Shown here piece by piece: positions 16,702-24,878 of a stretch of 64,000 bases of DNA. Position 1 is the first letter of the stretch; every line of letters begins with the position of its first letter. The notes below the pieces were generated by a model. It saw only the letters and a program-made list of their open reading frames with translations. It searched no databases and had not been told where the DNA came from. A program made the position numbers and the translations under genes. The stretch lies in assembly GCA_963590405.1 (NCBI GenBank), contig CAVAPE010000004.1, forward strand, positions 1-64,000. Direction: 5' to 3'. This DNA comes from Limisoma sp963590405 (GTDB lineage: Bacteria; Bacteroidota; Bacteroidia; Bacteroidales; Muribaculaceae).

Positions 16702-17736
16702 TTACATTATTCCGCGTTCGCGCAACTTGAGTTGCCATTTCCATGCGGAAATCATCGTGTCTTCGAGTGTGGCCTCCGCTTTCCAGCCGAGCACGGTGTT
16801 GGCTTTGTGAGGCTCTGCCCACACTTTTACGATGTCGCCCTCGCGTCGCCCTACAATCTTGTGAGGTACGGCAACGCCTGTGGCTTTCTCGAATGTATTG
16901 ATAAGTTCCAAAACCGACACGCCTTTGCCTGTGCCGAGGTTGAATATTTCTATTGGGTCGGTGTCTGGATTGTCGAGCATGCGCTTGATGGCAATTACGT
17001 GCGCCTTTGCCAAGTCTACAACGTTGATGAAGTCGCGGATGCAAGAGCCGTCAGGGGTATCGTAATCGTCGCCAAACACGCTCAACTCCTTGCGCACGCC
17101 AATGGCAGTTTGGGTGAGGTAGGGGATGAGGTTTTGCGGCACGCCGTTTGGCAATTCGCCGATTTCAGCACTCGGATGCGCTCCGACTGGATTGAAGTAG
17201 CGGAGAATGATACTTTTATAGTTGACACCAGAATTGATTGCGTCGGTAATAATCTCTTCGCTGATTTGCTTGGTGTTGCCGTAAGGCGAAGTTGCTTTCT
17301 TGATTGGCGCAGATTCGTCGACCGGGTTTGTGTCGGGCTCGCCGTAGACGGTGCACGACGACGAGAACACAATGCCTTTAACCCCAAATTCGGGCATCAA
17401 CTCAAGCAGGTTGATGAGGGTGTTGAGGTTGTTGCGATAGTAGAGCAGAGGCTTGTGCATAGATTCTCCCACGGCCTTGCTCGCCGCAAAGTTGATTATG
17501 CCGCAGATGTCGGGATAGTCAACAAAAAGTTTGCGTAGTTGTGCCATGTCGGAGCAGTCGCCCTCCACAAAGATTGGCATTATGCCTGTGATTGCCTTGA
17601 TGCCGTTAAGTACGTCACGATTGCTATTAGAAAGGTCGTCGATTATTACCACTTCATATCCGGCGTTTTGTAGTTCTACTACAGTGTGTGAGCCAATATA
17701 GCCCGTTCCGCCGGTAACCAAAATCCGTTGTCTCAT
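16702..17736 (-). CDS. galE: UDP-glucose 4-epimerase
   Basis: A 344-residue short-chain dehydrogenase/reductase-type epimerase that interconverts UDP-glucose and UDP-galactose. It shows the NAD-binding GGTGYIGSH at residues 8-16, SSSCTVYG (catalytic Ser/Thr) and YGNTK with the catalytic Tyr-xxx-Lys. It is the first gene of a likely galE-dnaG-LysM-barrel transcript and has a near-consensus promoter. It overlaps nothing and is divergent from the HAD gene. Confidence 0.95.
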   Translation of the reverse strand: MRQRILVTGGTGYIGSHTVVELQNAGYEVVIIDDLSNSNRDVLNGIKAITGIMPIFVEGDCSDMAQLRKLFVDYPDICGIINFAASKAVGESMHKPLLYYRNNLNTLINLLELMPEFGVKGIVFSSSCTVYGEPDTNPVDESAPIKKATSPYGNTKQISEEIITDAINSGVNYKSIILRYFNPVGAHPSAEIGELPNGVPQNLIPYLTQTAIGVRKELSVFGDDYDTPDGSCIRDFINVVDLAKAHVIAIKRMLDNPDTDPIEIFNLGTGKGVSVLELINTFEKATGVAVPHKIVGRREGDIVKVWAEPHKANTVLGWKAEATLEDTMISAWKWQLKLRERGIM

Positions 17737-17754
17737 ATTGTGAAAAATTTACTA

Positions 17755-17785
17755 CAAAAATAATGAATCCCTATATATCTACAAA
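17755..17785 (-). promoter_or_regulatory. Bacteroidetes-type promoter for galE
   Basis: On the minus strand TTTG (17785-17782), 19 bases, then TATTTTTG (17762-17755). Both boxes are present at the preferred spacing, with the start codon 18 bases downstream of the -7 box. Confidence 0.7.
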
Positions 17786-17795
17786 ATCTGTGACT

Positions 17796-17803
17796 TATCT
17801 TTG
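17796..17803 (+). promoter_or_regulatory. -7 promoter box for the HAD gene
   Basis: TATCTTTG, 27 bases before the ATG at 17831 and back-to-back with the galE promoter. There is no clear -33 box. Confidence 0.45.
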
Positions 17804-17830
17804 CATATCGAAACACAGACGGTTTCTAAT

Positions 17831-18566
17831 ATGGATAAGGATATTTTCAAAGGTATAAAAACGGTTTTCATCGACTTGGACGATACAATCTGGGACTTTA
17901 CTGCCAACTCGAAGGTGGCGATGAAAATGGTGTATGAGAAATATGGACTTCAGGAGCAATGCCCCTATGAGGTGTTTGAGCAGACTTATTTTCCCCTATG
18001 AAGTGTTTGAGCAGACTTATTTTCCTATAAATATAGAGTTGTGGACGCTCTATCATCACGGAAAAATAACTAAGGAATATCTCAAAGCGGAGCGTTTCCG
18101 TCGCTCGTTTGAGCAATGTGGCATTGTCTGCGACAATCCGAGCGCATTCGATTACGATTATTTGGAAACCATCGTTACGCTAAAGCAAGTCGTCGACGGT
18201 GCGCCTGAGTTGTTGAAGCATTTGACCAAGAGGGGAAAGGTGCATGTGCTGAGCAATGGTTTTGCAAATCTTCAATTCCGAAAATTACAGTCGGGAGGTC
18301 TGGATAAGTATATTTCAGAACTGATCCTTTCCGACGATATTAACGTGACGAAACCGGATAAGCGTCTGTTTGACTATGCTTTGCAAAGAGTTGGTGGCGA
18401 GGCTGAAACGACCGTGATGATTGGCGATAACTATGATGCTGACATCTTGGGCGCAATCAATGCGGGATGGCGCACGGTCTTCTTCAACAAAAAAGGTGAA
18501 AAGATAGAAGACGATAGGGCAGACCTGACTGTTGATAGGTTGGTCGACATCATTCCATTTTTTTAG
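17831..18566 (+). pseudogene. HAD-family hydrolase (YjjG-like nucleotidase), frameshifted by a 31-bp tandem duplication
   Basis: Reading from the ATG at 17831 gives MDKDIFKGIKTVFIDLDDTIW, the HAD motif I, but the frame ends at 18001. The remaining domain continues in another frame to 18566 with LSNGF (motif II), KPDKRLF (motif III lysine) and MIGDNYDADILGA (motif IV). The break is exactly at a 31-bp tandem repeat (17962-18023). With one copy removed the gene encodes 234 residues with PYEVFEQTYFPINIELW across the join, the expected length for YjjG-type pyrimidine nucleotidases or phosphatases. As given, only a 57-residue N-terminal fragment or an N-truncated protein could be made. It may be a true lesion or an assembly join. 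The 3' end overlaps convergent yigZ by 17 bases. Confidence 0.85.
17962..18023. repeat. 31-bp tandem duplication with one mismatch, inside the HAD gene
   Basis: Copy 1 is 17962-17992 and copy 2 is 17993-18023. They differ only at their tenth base (CCCCTATGAG versus CCCCTATGAA). The unit length shifts the frame by one. Confidence 0.97.
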
Positions 18567-19161
18567 CCGACACAATGCAGACTCCGTCAATGTCTGCAAG
18601 TCGCTTTTGTAGCGATTCCGCTTCGTCGGAACGTATGGCGACGGTCATATAGCAGCAGTTGTCGAATATTTGTCCCAAAATTTGCAAATCGTCGCCCTTC
18701 ACGATTTTCATCACATCGTTCATCGACAAATAAGGGAATGAGAACTCTACGGCGGTCTGCTCGTGGCATTCGATGATTTCTCCATTGCGTATGGCTTCTG
18801 CAGCCGCCTCGCGGTAGGCAACAATCAATCCCGAAGTGCCTAATTTGATGCCGCCGAAGTAGCGCACAACGACAATCACAACGTTGGTCAATTCAAAAGA
18901 ATTTATCTGCCCCAATATCGGCTTTCCCGCGGTGCCTGAGGGCTCTCCGTTGTCGTTCGACAGGAATTCGGTTCTTTCTGCGCCAATCATATATGCCCAG
19001 CAGACGTGACGGGCATCGAAATATTTCTTCTGGTAAACCTTAACGATGTCTTTTGCCTCTTCTGCACTATTCGCCGGATGCGCAAACGACAGAAATTTGC
19101 TCATCTTCTCTTTGTAGAGACCTTCCGACGGGGCTTTGATTGTCTTGAAAAAATCGCTCAT
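18550..19161 (-). CDS. yigZ: YigZ/IMPACT family protein
   Basis: The protein is 203 residues. The N-terminal UPF0029 domain (about 1-125) contains the family block FLSNDNGEPSGTAGKPILGQ and VVVRYFGGIKLGTSGLI. A C-terminal DUF1949 ferredoxin-like domain follows. Eukaryotic IMPACT regulates Gcn2; the bacterial role is unknown, though nucleic-acid or translation-factor binding has been suggested. It is convergent with, and overlaps, the HAD gene. Its promoter box (TATTTTTG) ends only four bases before the ATG, so the message may be leaderless. Confidence 0.93.
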   Translation of the reverse strand: MSDFFKTIKAPSEGLYKEKMSKFLSFAHPANSAEEAKDIVKVYQKKYFDARHVCWAYMIGAERTEFLSNDNGEPSGTAGKPILGQINSFELTNVVIVVVRYFGGIKLGTSGLIVAYREAAAEAIRNGEIIECHEQTAVEFSFPYLSMNDVMKIVKGDDLQILGQIFDNCCYMTVAIRSDEAESLQKRLADIDGVCIVSAKKME

Positions 19162-19165
19162 ACTG

Positions 19166-19173
19166 CAAAAATA
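19166..19173 (-). promoter_or_regulatory. -7 promoter box abutting the yigZ start
   Basis: On the minus strand TATTTTTG is followed by CAGT and then the ATG of yigZ. If used, transcription starts at or next to the start codon. Confidence 0.45.
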
Positions 19174-19279
19174 CTACTATTGCAGGAATGTGGCAACAAC
19201 TTGCACTGATTACCAGCCTAATCGAGATTTATTAAGAAAGAAAAGGATTTATTTGTATCGGAGATTTTCAAGAAATTCT

Positions 19280-19287
19280 TAACTTTG
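19280..19287 (+). promoter_or_regulatory. -7 promoter box for DUF4494-yggS
   Basis: TAACTTTG, 22 bases before the ATG at 19310. A TTTG at 19252-19255 is 24 bases upstream, slightly farther than the usual 19-20. Confidence 0.5.
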
Positions 19288-19309
19288 TGTGAATTTTAAA
19301 GATATAAGA

Positions 19310-19759
19310 ATGGCAACTTGGTTTGAATGTAAAGTAAAATATGAAAAGTTGACCGAGAACGGTCAGCAGAAAGCAGTGACAGAACCTTATTTGGTAGATG
19401 CCCTTTCGTTTACAGAGGCAGAGGCTCGCATCATCGAGGAGATGACTCCCTTTGTGACGAACGGCGAACTGAAGGTCACGGCTGTGAAACGTACCAATAT
19501 CGCTGAAATCTTCTGGGATGAAGAGGGCGACAAATGGTATAAGGTGAAAGTCAACTTCGTCACTATCGACGAAAAAACTGCGGTCGAGAAGAAAACTGCC
19601 AACTTCATGATGGTTCAGGCTGCGGATTTCAAGAAGGCATTTGAAAACTTTATGGACGGCATGAAGGGAACAATGTCCGACTTTGAAATCGCGTCGATAA
19701 CAGAAACCATGATTATGGACGTGTATAAAGAAGATCTCGGCGGCTCAGCAGAGTCATAG
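19310..19759 (+). CDS. DUF4494 family protein
   Basis: A 149-residue protein beginning MATWFECKVKYEKLTENG. I chose the ATG at 19310 over one seven codons upstream because the promoter box lies at 19280-19287 and because family members start at this point. The protein is acidic with alternating strands and no signal peptide, and the domain is of unknown function, widespread in Bacteroidales. It sits eight bases before yggS and is presumably co-transcribed with it, the only hint about its role. Confidence 0.85.
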   Translation: MATWFECKVKYEKLTENGQQKAVTEPYLVDALSFTEAEARIIEEMTPFVTNGELKVTAVKRTNIAEIFWDEEGDKWYKVKVNFVTIDEKTAVEKKTANFMMVQAADFKKAFENFMDGMKGTMSDFEIASITETMIMDVYKEDLGGSAES

Positions 19760-19767
19760 GATTGGTT

Positions 19768-20439
19768 ATGTCGCAAATAGCAGAAAATATTAAAGAAGTT
19801 TTATCGAAACTGCCAAATGGTGTAAGCCTTGTGGCAGTTTCGAAATTTCATCCTATAGAGTCGCTTAAAGAAGCATATTCTGCTGGTCAGCGCATCTTCG
19901 GCGAAAGCCGTGCGCAGGAACTTGTGGTGAAGCAGCCGCAAATGCCAGACGATGTGGAATGGCACTTTATCGGCCATTTGCAGACCAACAAGATTAAGTC
20001 TGTATTGCCTATTGCCTCGCTAATTCATAGCGTTGACAGTGAGAACCTTTTGCGGGCAATCAATGCCGAAGCGGCAAAAATAGGTAAGGTTGCAAATGTG
20101 CTTTTGGAATTGCATGTGGCTAAGGAGGAAAGCAAATTCGGCTTCACAGCCGATGCCTGCAAGCGGCTGTTTGACGACGGTTTGCTGTCACAACTCCCGA
20201 ATGTGAAAATTTGCGGAGTGATGGGGATGGCAACCAATACGGACGACGAAGATGAAATCCGCAAGGAGTTTAAATTGATTCAATTAATTTTTGAAGCCCT
20301 AAAATCGAATTATTTTTCAGATAAGCCTTATTTTCGGGAAGTCAGTATGGGAATGAGCGACTATTACTTGATTGCAATTGAAGAAGGTGCAACGATGGTG
20401 AGAGTCGGTAGTCACATATTTGGTCCTCGTCAATATTAA
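19768..20439 (+). CDS. yggS: YggS family pyridoxal-phosphate homeostasis protein
   Basis: The protein is 223 residues from the ATG at 19768; an upstream TTG at 19762 is a less likely start. The single-domain alanine-racemase-like barrel binds pyridoxal 5'-phosphate but lacks the second racemase domain. The PLP lysine lies in LVAVSKFHP, followed by FGESRAQEL, WHFIGHLQTNK, SKFGF and the late MGMSDYYLIAIEEGATMVRVGSHIFG block. It buffers or delivers PLP and affects amino acid balance. Confidence 0.95.
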   Translation: MSQIAENIKEVLSKLPNGVSLVAVSKFHPIESLKEAYSAGQRIFGESRAQELVVKQPQMPDDVEWHFIGHLQTNKIKSVLPIASLIHSVDSENLLRAINAEAAKIGKVANVLLELHVAKEESKFGFTADACKRLFDDGLLSQLPNVKICGVMGMATNTDDEDEIRKEFKLIQLIFEALKSNYFSDKPYFREVSMGMSDYYLIAIEEGATMVRVGSHIFGPRQY

Positions 20440-20484
20440 ACAAATTTACAAACTTAATATCAATCACTTAAAATCTAAAAAATT

Positions 20485-21780
20485 ATGACGCAAGAGAAGA
20501 AAAATTACACATTGCCTATCGTGGTGATGTTCTTCCTGTTTGCAATGATTTCTTTCGTGACAGGTTTTCAAAACCCATTTGGAGTAATCCTTAAGAGCCA
20601 ATTCGAAATGACGAATTTGGAGTCGCAGTTGGGTAATGCAGCAAACTTTATTGCCTATGCAGTTATGGGTGTGCCGGCTGGTATGATTCTGCAAAAGAAG
20701 GGATTCAAATTCTCGTCGATTGCAGCGATGGTTGTCGGCATTGTCGGCGTTGCTTTGATGTTTGTGGCAAGCACATTTGAAAGCAAAACTGAGATTATCA
20801 GCACATACTTGTGCGGTGCTTTTGTCGCTGGTTTCTCAATGTGTATGCTCAACACACTTGTTAACCCGATGCTCAACACTCTCGGTGGTGGTGGTAAAAC
20901 TGGTAACCAGTTGCTCCAATTCGGCGGCGCTTGCAACTCTTTAGGCGCAACTATCTGCCCAGTGCTCGTTGGCTATTTGATGGGTAGCAACCTTAATGGC
21001 TTGAGCCTTACTGCAGCCCGTCCAGCATTGTGGATTGCTATGGGTATCTTCGCCTTTGGTATAATCGTATTGTTGTTCTCTAAACTCCCAGAACCATTCT
21101 TGGAGGACGTAAGAACAAACAAGAGAGTCAATGTTAAAGACGGTGCTACAATCGCTGGAGCATTGAAGTTCCGTCATTTCGCATTGGGCACAGTGGCTAT
21201 CTTCTTCTATGTAGGTATCGAAGTGGGTATTCCTAATATCGCCAACTTGTTTATGACCAACCAAATCGCTATGGAGCCGTCAGCAGCTGGCTCGTTGGTG
21301 GGTACATATTGGTTGCTTATGCTCTTCGGACGTTTGATTGGTGGCTCGCTTGGTGCAAAATTCTCAAGTCGCTCGCAGTTGGCTTTCGTGGCAACTATCG
21401 CAATGCTCTTTATGATTGTCGCAATATTCGCACCAACAGACGTTCAGGTTTCTATCCCTGGCTATAACAATATGTCGTTCACAATGATTCAGGCACCTGT
21501 AAACGTGCTGTTCTTCGTGCTCTGCGGCCTTTGCACATCAGTAATGTGGGGCGGCATCTACAACCTCGCAGCAGAAGGTCTTGGCAAGTACACTGCAGTT
21601 GCTTCTGGTATCTTTATGGTAATGGTTTGCGGCGGCGGTATCCTCCCGTTGATTCAAAGTTCTATCGCTGATGCAACTACATATTTGACAAGCTATTGGG
21701 TGCTTGTTGCCGCTATGGCTTACATCCTGTTCTATGCATTGGTAGGCAGCCGCGTGAAAAGCGTTTGGAAGGAATATTAA
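20485..21780 (+). CDS. FHS-family sugar:proton symporter (FucP-like MFS)
   Basis: A 431-residue inner membrane protein with about 12 transmembrane segments. It opens IVVMFFLFAMISFVTGFQNP, and a central SLVGTYWLLMLFGRLIGG motif is typical of the fucose-galactose-glucose symporter branch of MFS. The substrate cannot be told: Bacteroidales relatives carry fucose, glucose or galactose. It stands alone between yggS and transketolase and ends at a strong hairpin (21804-21840). No sugar-catabolic genes for a specific sugar lie next to it. Confidence 0.85.
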   Translation: MTQEKKNYTLPIVVMFFLFAMISFVTGFQNPFGVILKSQFEMTNLESQLGNAANFIAYAVMGVPAGMILQKKGFKFSSIAAMVVGIVGVALMFVASTFESKTEIISTYLCGAFVAGFSMCMLNTLVNPMLNTLGGGGKTGNQLLQFGGACNSLGATICPVLVGYLMGSNLNGLSLTAARPALWIAMGIFAFGIIVLLFSKLPEPFLEDVRTNKRVNVKDGATIAGALKFRHFALGTVAIFFYVGIEVGIPNIANLFMTNQIAMEPSAAGSLVGTYWLLMLFGRLIGGSLGAKFSSRSQLAFVATIAMLFMIVAIFAPTDVQVSIPGYNNMSFTMIQAPVNVLFFVLCGLCTSVMWGGIYNLAAEGLGKYTAVASGIFMVMVCGGGILPLIQSSIADATTYLTSYWVLVAAMAYILFYALVGSRVKSVWKEY

Positions 21781-21803
21781 AAGTAAAAATTATTGAATAA
21801 TCA

Positions 21804-21840
21804 TTGTCCACAAATGGCATATTCTGCCATTTGTGGACAA
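21804..21840 (+). terminator. terminator after the FucP-like transporter
   Basis: A perfect 16-bp inverted repeat (TTGTCCACAAATGGCA and its complement) with a five-base loop, followed by TTTCTTTG. Confidence 0.75.
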
Positions 21841-21928
21841 TTTCTTTGTAACGGGTTGAATATATGCCCGAAAATTCGTAATTTCGCAAAAAATCATAGA
21901 ATAAAAAATCTGATAATATTCAGTGTCA

Positions 21929-23962
21929 ATGAATACAGAAACAATGAAAAAGGTAGCGGACAACATCCGTATCTTGGAAGCCGCTATGGTGGAAAAAGCA
22001 AAATCGGGTCACCCAGGTGGCTCGATGAGTGGTACTGACTATGTGAATACATTGTATTCTAAATATATCGTATATGATCCAGACGACGCGCACTGGTTTG
22101 CCCGTGACCGTTTCTTCTTGGATCCTGGTCACATGTCGCCAATGCTCTATGGCGTGTTGGCATTGTGCGGAAAATATTCGATTGACGACTTGAAGGAACT
22201 CCGTCAATGGGGTAGCATCACTCCTGGACACCCAGAAGTGGATGTGGAGCATGGCATCGAAAATGGCTCAGGACCTCTTGGCCAGGGGCATGTGATGGCT
22301 GTCGGCGCTGCCATTGCTGAGCGTTTTATTGCTGCGAAGTTCGGCGAAGTTGTTTCTCACAAGACTTACGCTTTCATCTCCGACGGTGGCGTGCAGGAGG
22401 AAATTTCGCAGGGCGCTGGTCGTCTCGCCGGTTATCTTGGCTTGAACAATCTCATCATGTTCTACGACAGCAACAAGGTGCAGTTGGCAACAATGGTTGA
22501 TGCTGTTTCTTCAGAAGATACTGCTGCCAAATACCGCGCGTGGAACTGGAATGTAATCACAATCGACGGCAACGACGATGCGCAAATCAGCGCTGCCTTG
22601 GATGCCGCCCTCAAAGAGGATAAGCGCCCGACGCTGATTATCGGCAATACAATCATGGGTAAAGGTTGTGTGGATGCAGAAGGTAACAACTTCGAATTCA
22701 AATGTAGTACTCACGGTAACCCATTGAGCAAATCTGGCGCAAGTTACGAGAAAACAGTCGAAAATCTTGGCGGAAATCCTGAAAATCCTTGGGTAATATT
22801 TGAGGAATCGAAGCAGTTGTATGCTAACCGCAAAGCGGAGTTGAAGTCGATTGTTGCAGAGCGCAAGGCTAAATTCAAGGCTTGGGCAGATGCAAATCCG
22901 GAAAAGGCTGCCGAACTGCAGTCGTGGATTGACGGCAAATTGCCGGCGATTGACTTTAAGGCGATTGCCCACAAGTCAAATATCGCAACGCGTGCCGCTT
23001 CGGCTGACGTGCTCTCGGCATTGGGCGAGAAGATTGAAAATATGATTGTTTCTTCTGCCGATTTGTCGAACAGCGACAAGACTGAGGCTTTCCTTAAGAA
23101 GGTCGGCACTGTTATTACGCCCGACAATTACGGCGGAAAATTCCTACAGTCGGGTGTCGCTGAGTTGACAATGGCATCGGTGATGAATGGTATCGCACTT
23201 CATGGCGGTCTCTACTGCGCTTGCGGCACATTCTTCGTGTTCTCTGACTATATGAAGCCTGCCATCCGTATGTCGGCGCTTATGGAATTGCCAGTCAAGT
23301 TCGTTTGGACTCACGACTCGTTCCGCGTCGGTGAGGATGGACCAACTCATCAGCCGATAGAGCAGGAGGCTCAAATCCGCTTGATGGAGGAATTGAAAAA
23401 TCACTCAGGCAAAAACAGTATGCTTGTGCTCCGTCCTGCCGACAGCGCTGAAACCACCATGGCTTGGAAAATGGCAATGGAGAATACCGATACGCCGACT
23501 GGTTTGATTCTCACTCGTCAGGATGTTGAAGACCTTCCGTCTACTTCCGGCGACCGCTATGCTGATGCTTTGCAGATGGAAAAGGGTGGCTATGCAGTCG
23601 TAGATTGCGAGAAGCCTGATGTAGTGCTTGTTGGAAATGGCTCTGACGTTATGCTGCTTGTCAAGGCTGCCGAGGCTTTGAAAGCCGATGGCGTTGCTGC
23701 GCGCGTCGTGTCTGTGCCTTCAATCGGCTTGTTTATGGAGCAACCAGAGGCCTACCGCAAGTCGCTTATCCCCGACGGCGTGCCTACCTATGGTAAGACT
23801 TCTGGAATTTCTTCAACGCTACTGCGTGTAGTTGGCACTAACGGTAGAATTGCAGGATTGGATCACTTCGGCTACTCTGCTCCATACAAGGTGCTCGAAG
23901 AAAAGTTTGGATTTACGGTCGATGCCGTCGTCGCAGACATCAAGGATTTCTTGAAGAAATAA
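21929..23962 (+). CDS. tkt: transketolase
   Basis: A 677-residue thiamine-diphosphate enzyme of the non-oxidative pentose phosphate pathway. I chose the ATG at 21929 over a GTG two codons upstream; an ATG at 21944 is another possibility. It has GHPGGSMSG near the N-terminus, GPLGQG, the thiamine-diphosphate motif ISDGGVQEEISQGAGRLAG, and in the pyrimidine domain WTHDSFRVGEDGPTHQPIEQ. The length is typical. It is transcribed alone, flanked by hairpins at 21804-21840 and 23982-24025. Confidence 0.96.
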   Translation: MNTETMKKVADNIRILEAAMVEKAKSGHPGGSMSGTDYVNTLYSKYIVYDPDDAHWFARDRFFLDPGHMSPMLYGVLALCGKYSIDDLKELRQWGSITPGHPEVDVEHGIENGSGPLGQGHVMAVGAAIAERFIAAKFGEVVSHKTYAFISDGGVQEEISQGAGRLAGYLGLNNLIMFYDSNKVQLATMVDAVSSEDTAAKYRAWNWNVITIDGNDDAQISAALDAALKEDKRPTLIIGNTIMGKGCVDAEGNNFEFKCSTHGNPLSKSGASYEKTVENLGGNPENPWVIFEESKQLYANRKAELKSIVAERKAKFKAWADANPEKAAELQSWIDGKLPAIDFKAIAHKSNIATRAASADVLSALGEKIENMIVSSADLSNSDKTEAFLKKVGTVITPDNYGGKFLQSGVAELTMASVMNGIALHGGLYCACGTFFVFSDYMKPAIRMSALMELPVKFVWTHDSFRVGEDGPTHQPIEQEAQIRLMEELKNHSGKNSMLVLRPADSAETTMAWKMAMENTDTPTGLILTRQDVEDLPSTSGDRYADALQMEKGGYAVVDCEKPDVVLVGNGSDVMLLVKAAEALKADGVAARVVSVPSIGLFMEQPEAYRKSLIPDGVPTYGKTSGISSTLLRVVGTNGRIAGLDHFGYSAPYKVLEEKFGFTVDAVVADIKDFLKK

Positions 23963-23981
23963 TGATTGACTAATAAACCAC

Positions 23982-24025
23982 GATTGGCATTTGAGGCAGA
24001 GATGCTTATCAAATGCCAATCTTTT
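23982..24025 (+). terminator. terminator after transketolase
   Basis: GATTGGCATTTGA and TCAAATGCCAATC form a perfect 13-bp stem, directly followed by TTTT. Confidence 0.8.
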
Positions 24026-24050
24026 AATAATTACTTTATTGATAGATAAT

Positions 24051-24878
24051 ATGAAGTCTATTTTGAAAACAATTTTAGTGCTGGCAGTGTTGTTGTTCTC
24101 CGTCAGCGCTAAAGCGCAGACGATTCCCGAATTGCAGGATCCGTCTGTGCGCATTGGCAAGTTGCCGAATGGATTGACCTACTACATCCGGCACAATGAG
24201 TATCCTAAAGGACAGGCCGATTTCCACATCGCACAGAAAGTCGGCGCCGTTCAGGAGAATGAAGACCAAAATGGTCTTGCGCACTTCTTGGAGCACATGT
24301 GCTTCAACGGAACAAAGAATTTCCCGGACAAGACGTTGCTCACTTGGCTTGAGTCGAAAGGTGTGAAATACGGTATTAACCTTAATGCTCACACAAGTAC
24401 AGATGAAACTATCTACGACATTGTAAATGTGCCAGTAAAGGAAAAGGCAGTGGTAGATTCCTGCCTCCTTATCCTCCACGATTGGGCAGACGACTTGACT
24501 CTTGCAGATGATGAAATCGAAAAAGAGCGTGGCGTGATTCATGAAGAGTGGCGTATGGGCAACGGTGCCATTTCGCGCATTCTCAACCGTCATGCAAAGG
24601 AACTTTATCCAAACACCAAGTATGCTACTCACGATATAATCGGTAGTATGGATATTGTTGACCATTTTCCTCCGCAAGTGTTGCGCGATTACTATGAAAA
24701 ATGGTATCGTCCAGATTTGCAAGGCATAATCGTGGTTGGCGATATTGACGTTGATGCAGTCGAAGCAAAAATCAAAGAGATCTTCACACCAATCAAGATG
24801 CCTGAAAATCCTTCGTTGCGCAAAAGTTTGATTTCCTTCCGAGAGAGTATCGCAACACTGATGCTGGTATCTTCATGA
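24051..24878 (+). pseudogene. M16 family zinc peptidase, N-terminal fragment
   Basis: This is the first 275 codons of a pitrilysin-like peptidase. It has a signal peptide (MKSILKTILVLAVLLFSVSAKA), the inverted zinc motif HFLEH in GLAHFLEHMCFNGT, and the third-ligand region ERGVIHEEWRMG. Family members run to about 930-945 residues. Here the frame leaves the family pattern after ENPSLRK and stops at 24876-24878. Comparing the junction with the usual sequence suggests loss of about 30-35 codons plus a frame change: about 905 codons' worth of DNA remain, and the length is one base short of being in frame. The stop overlaps the next ATG as ATGA, so two polypeptides could in principle be made, but a conserved stretch would still be missing. 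Confidence 0.8.

Noticed and set aside
16690..17538. Plus-strand open frame of 282 codons
   Set aside because: It is antisense to galE; codon pattern and lack of motifs mark it as a shadow.
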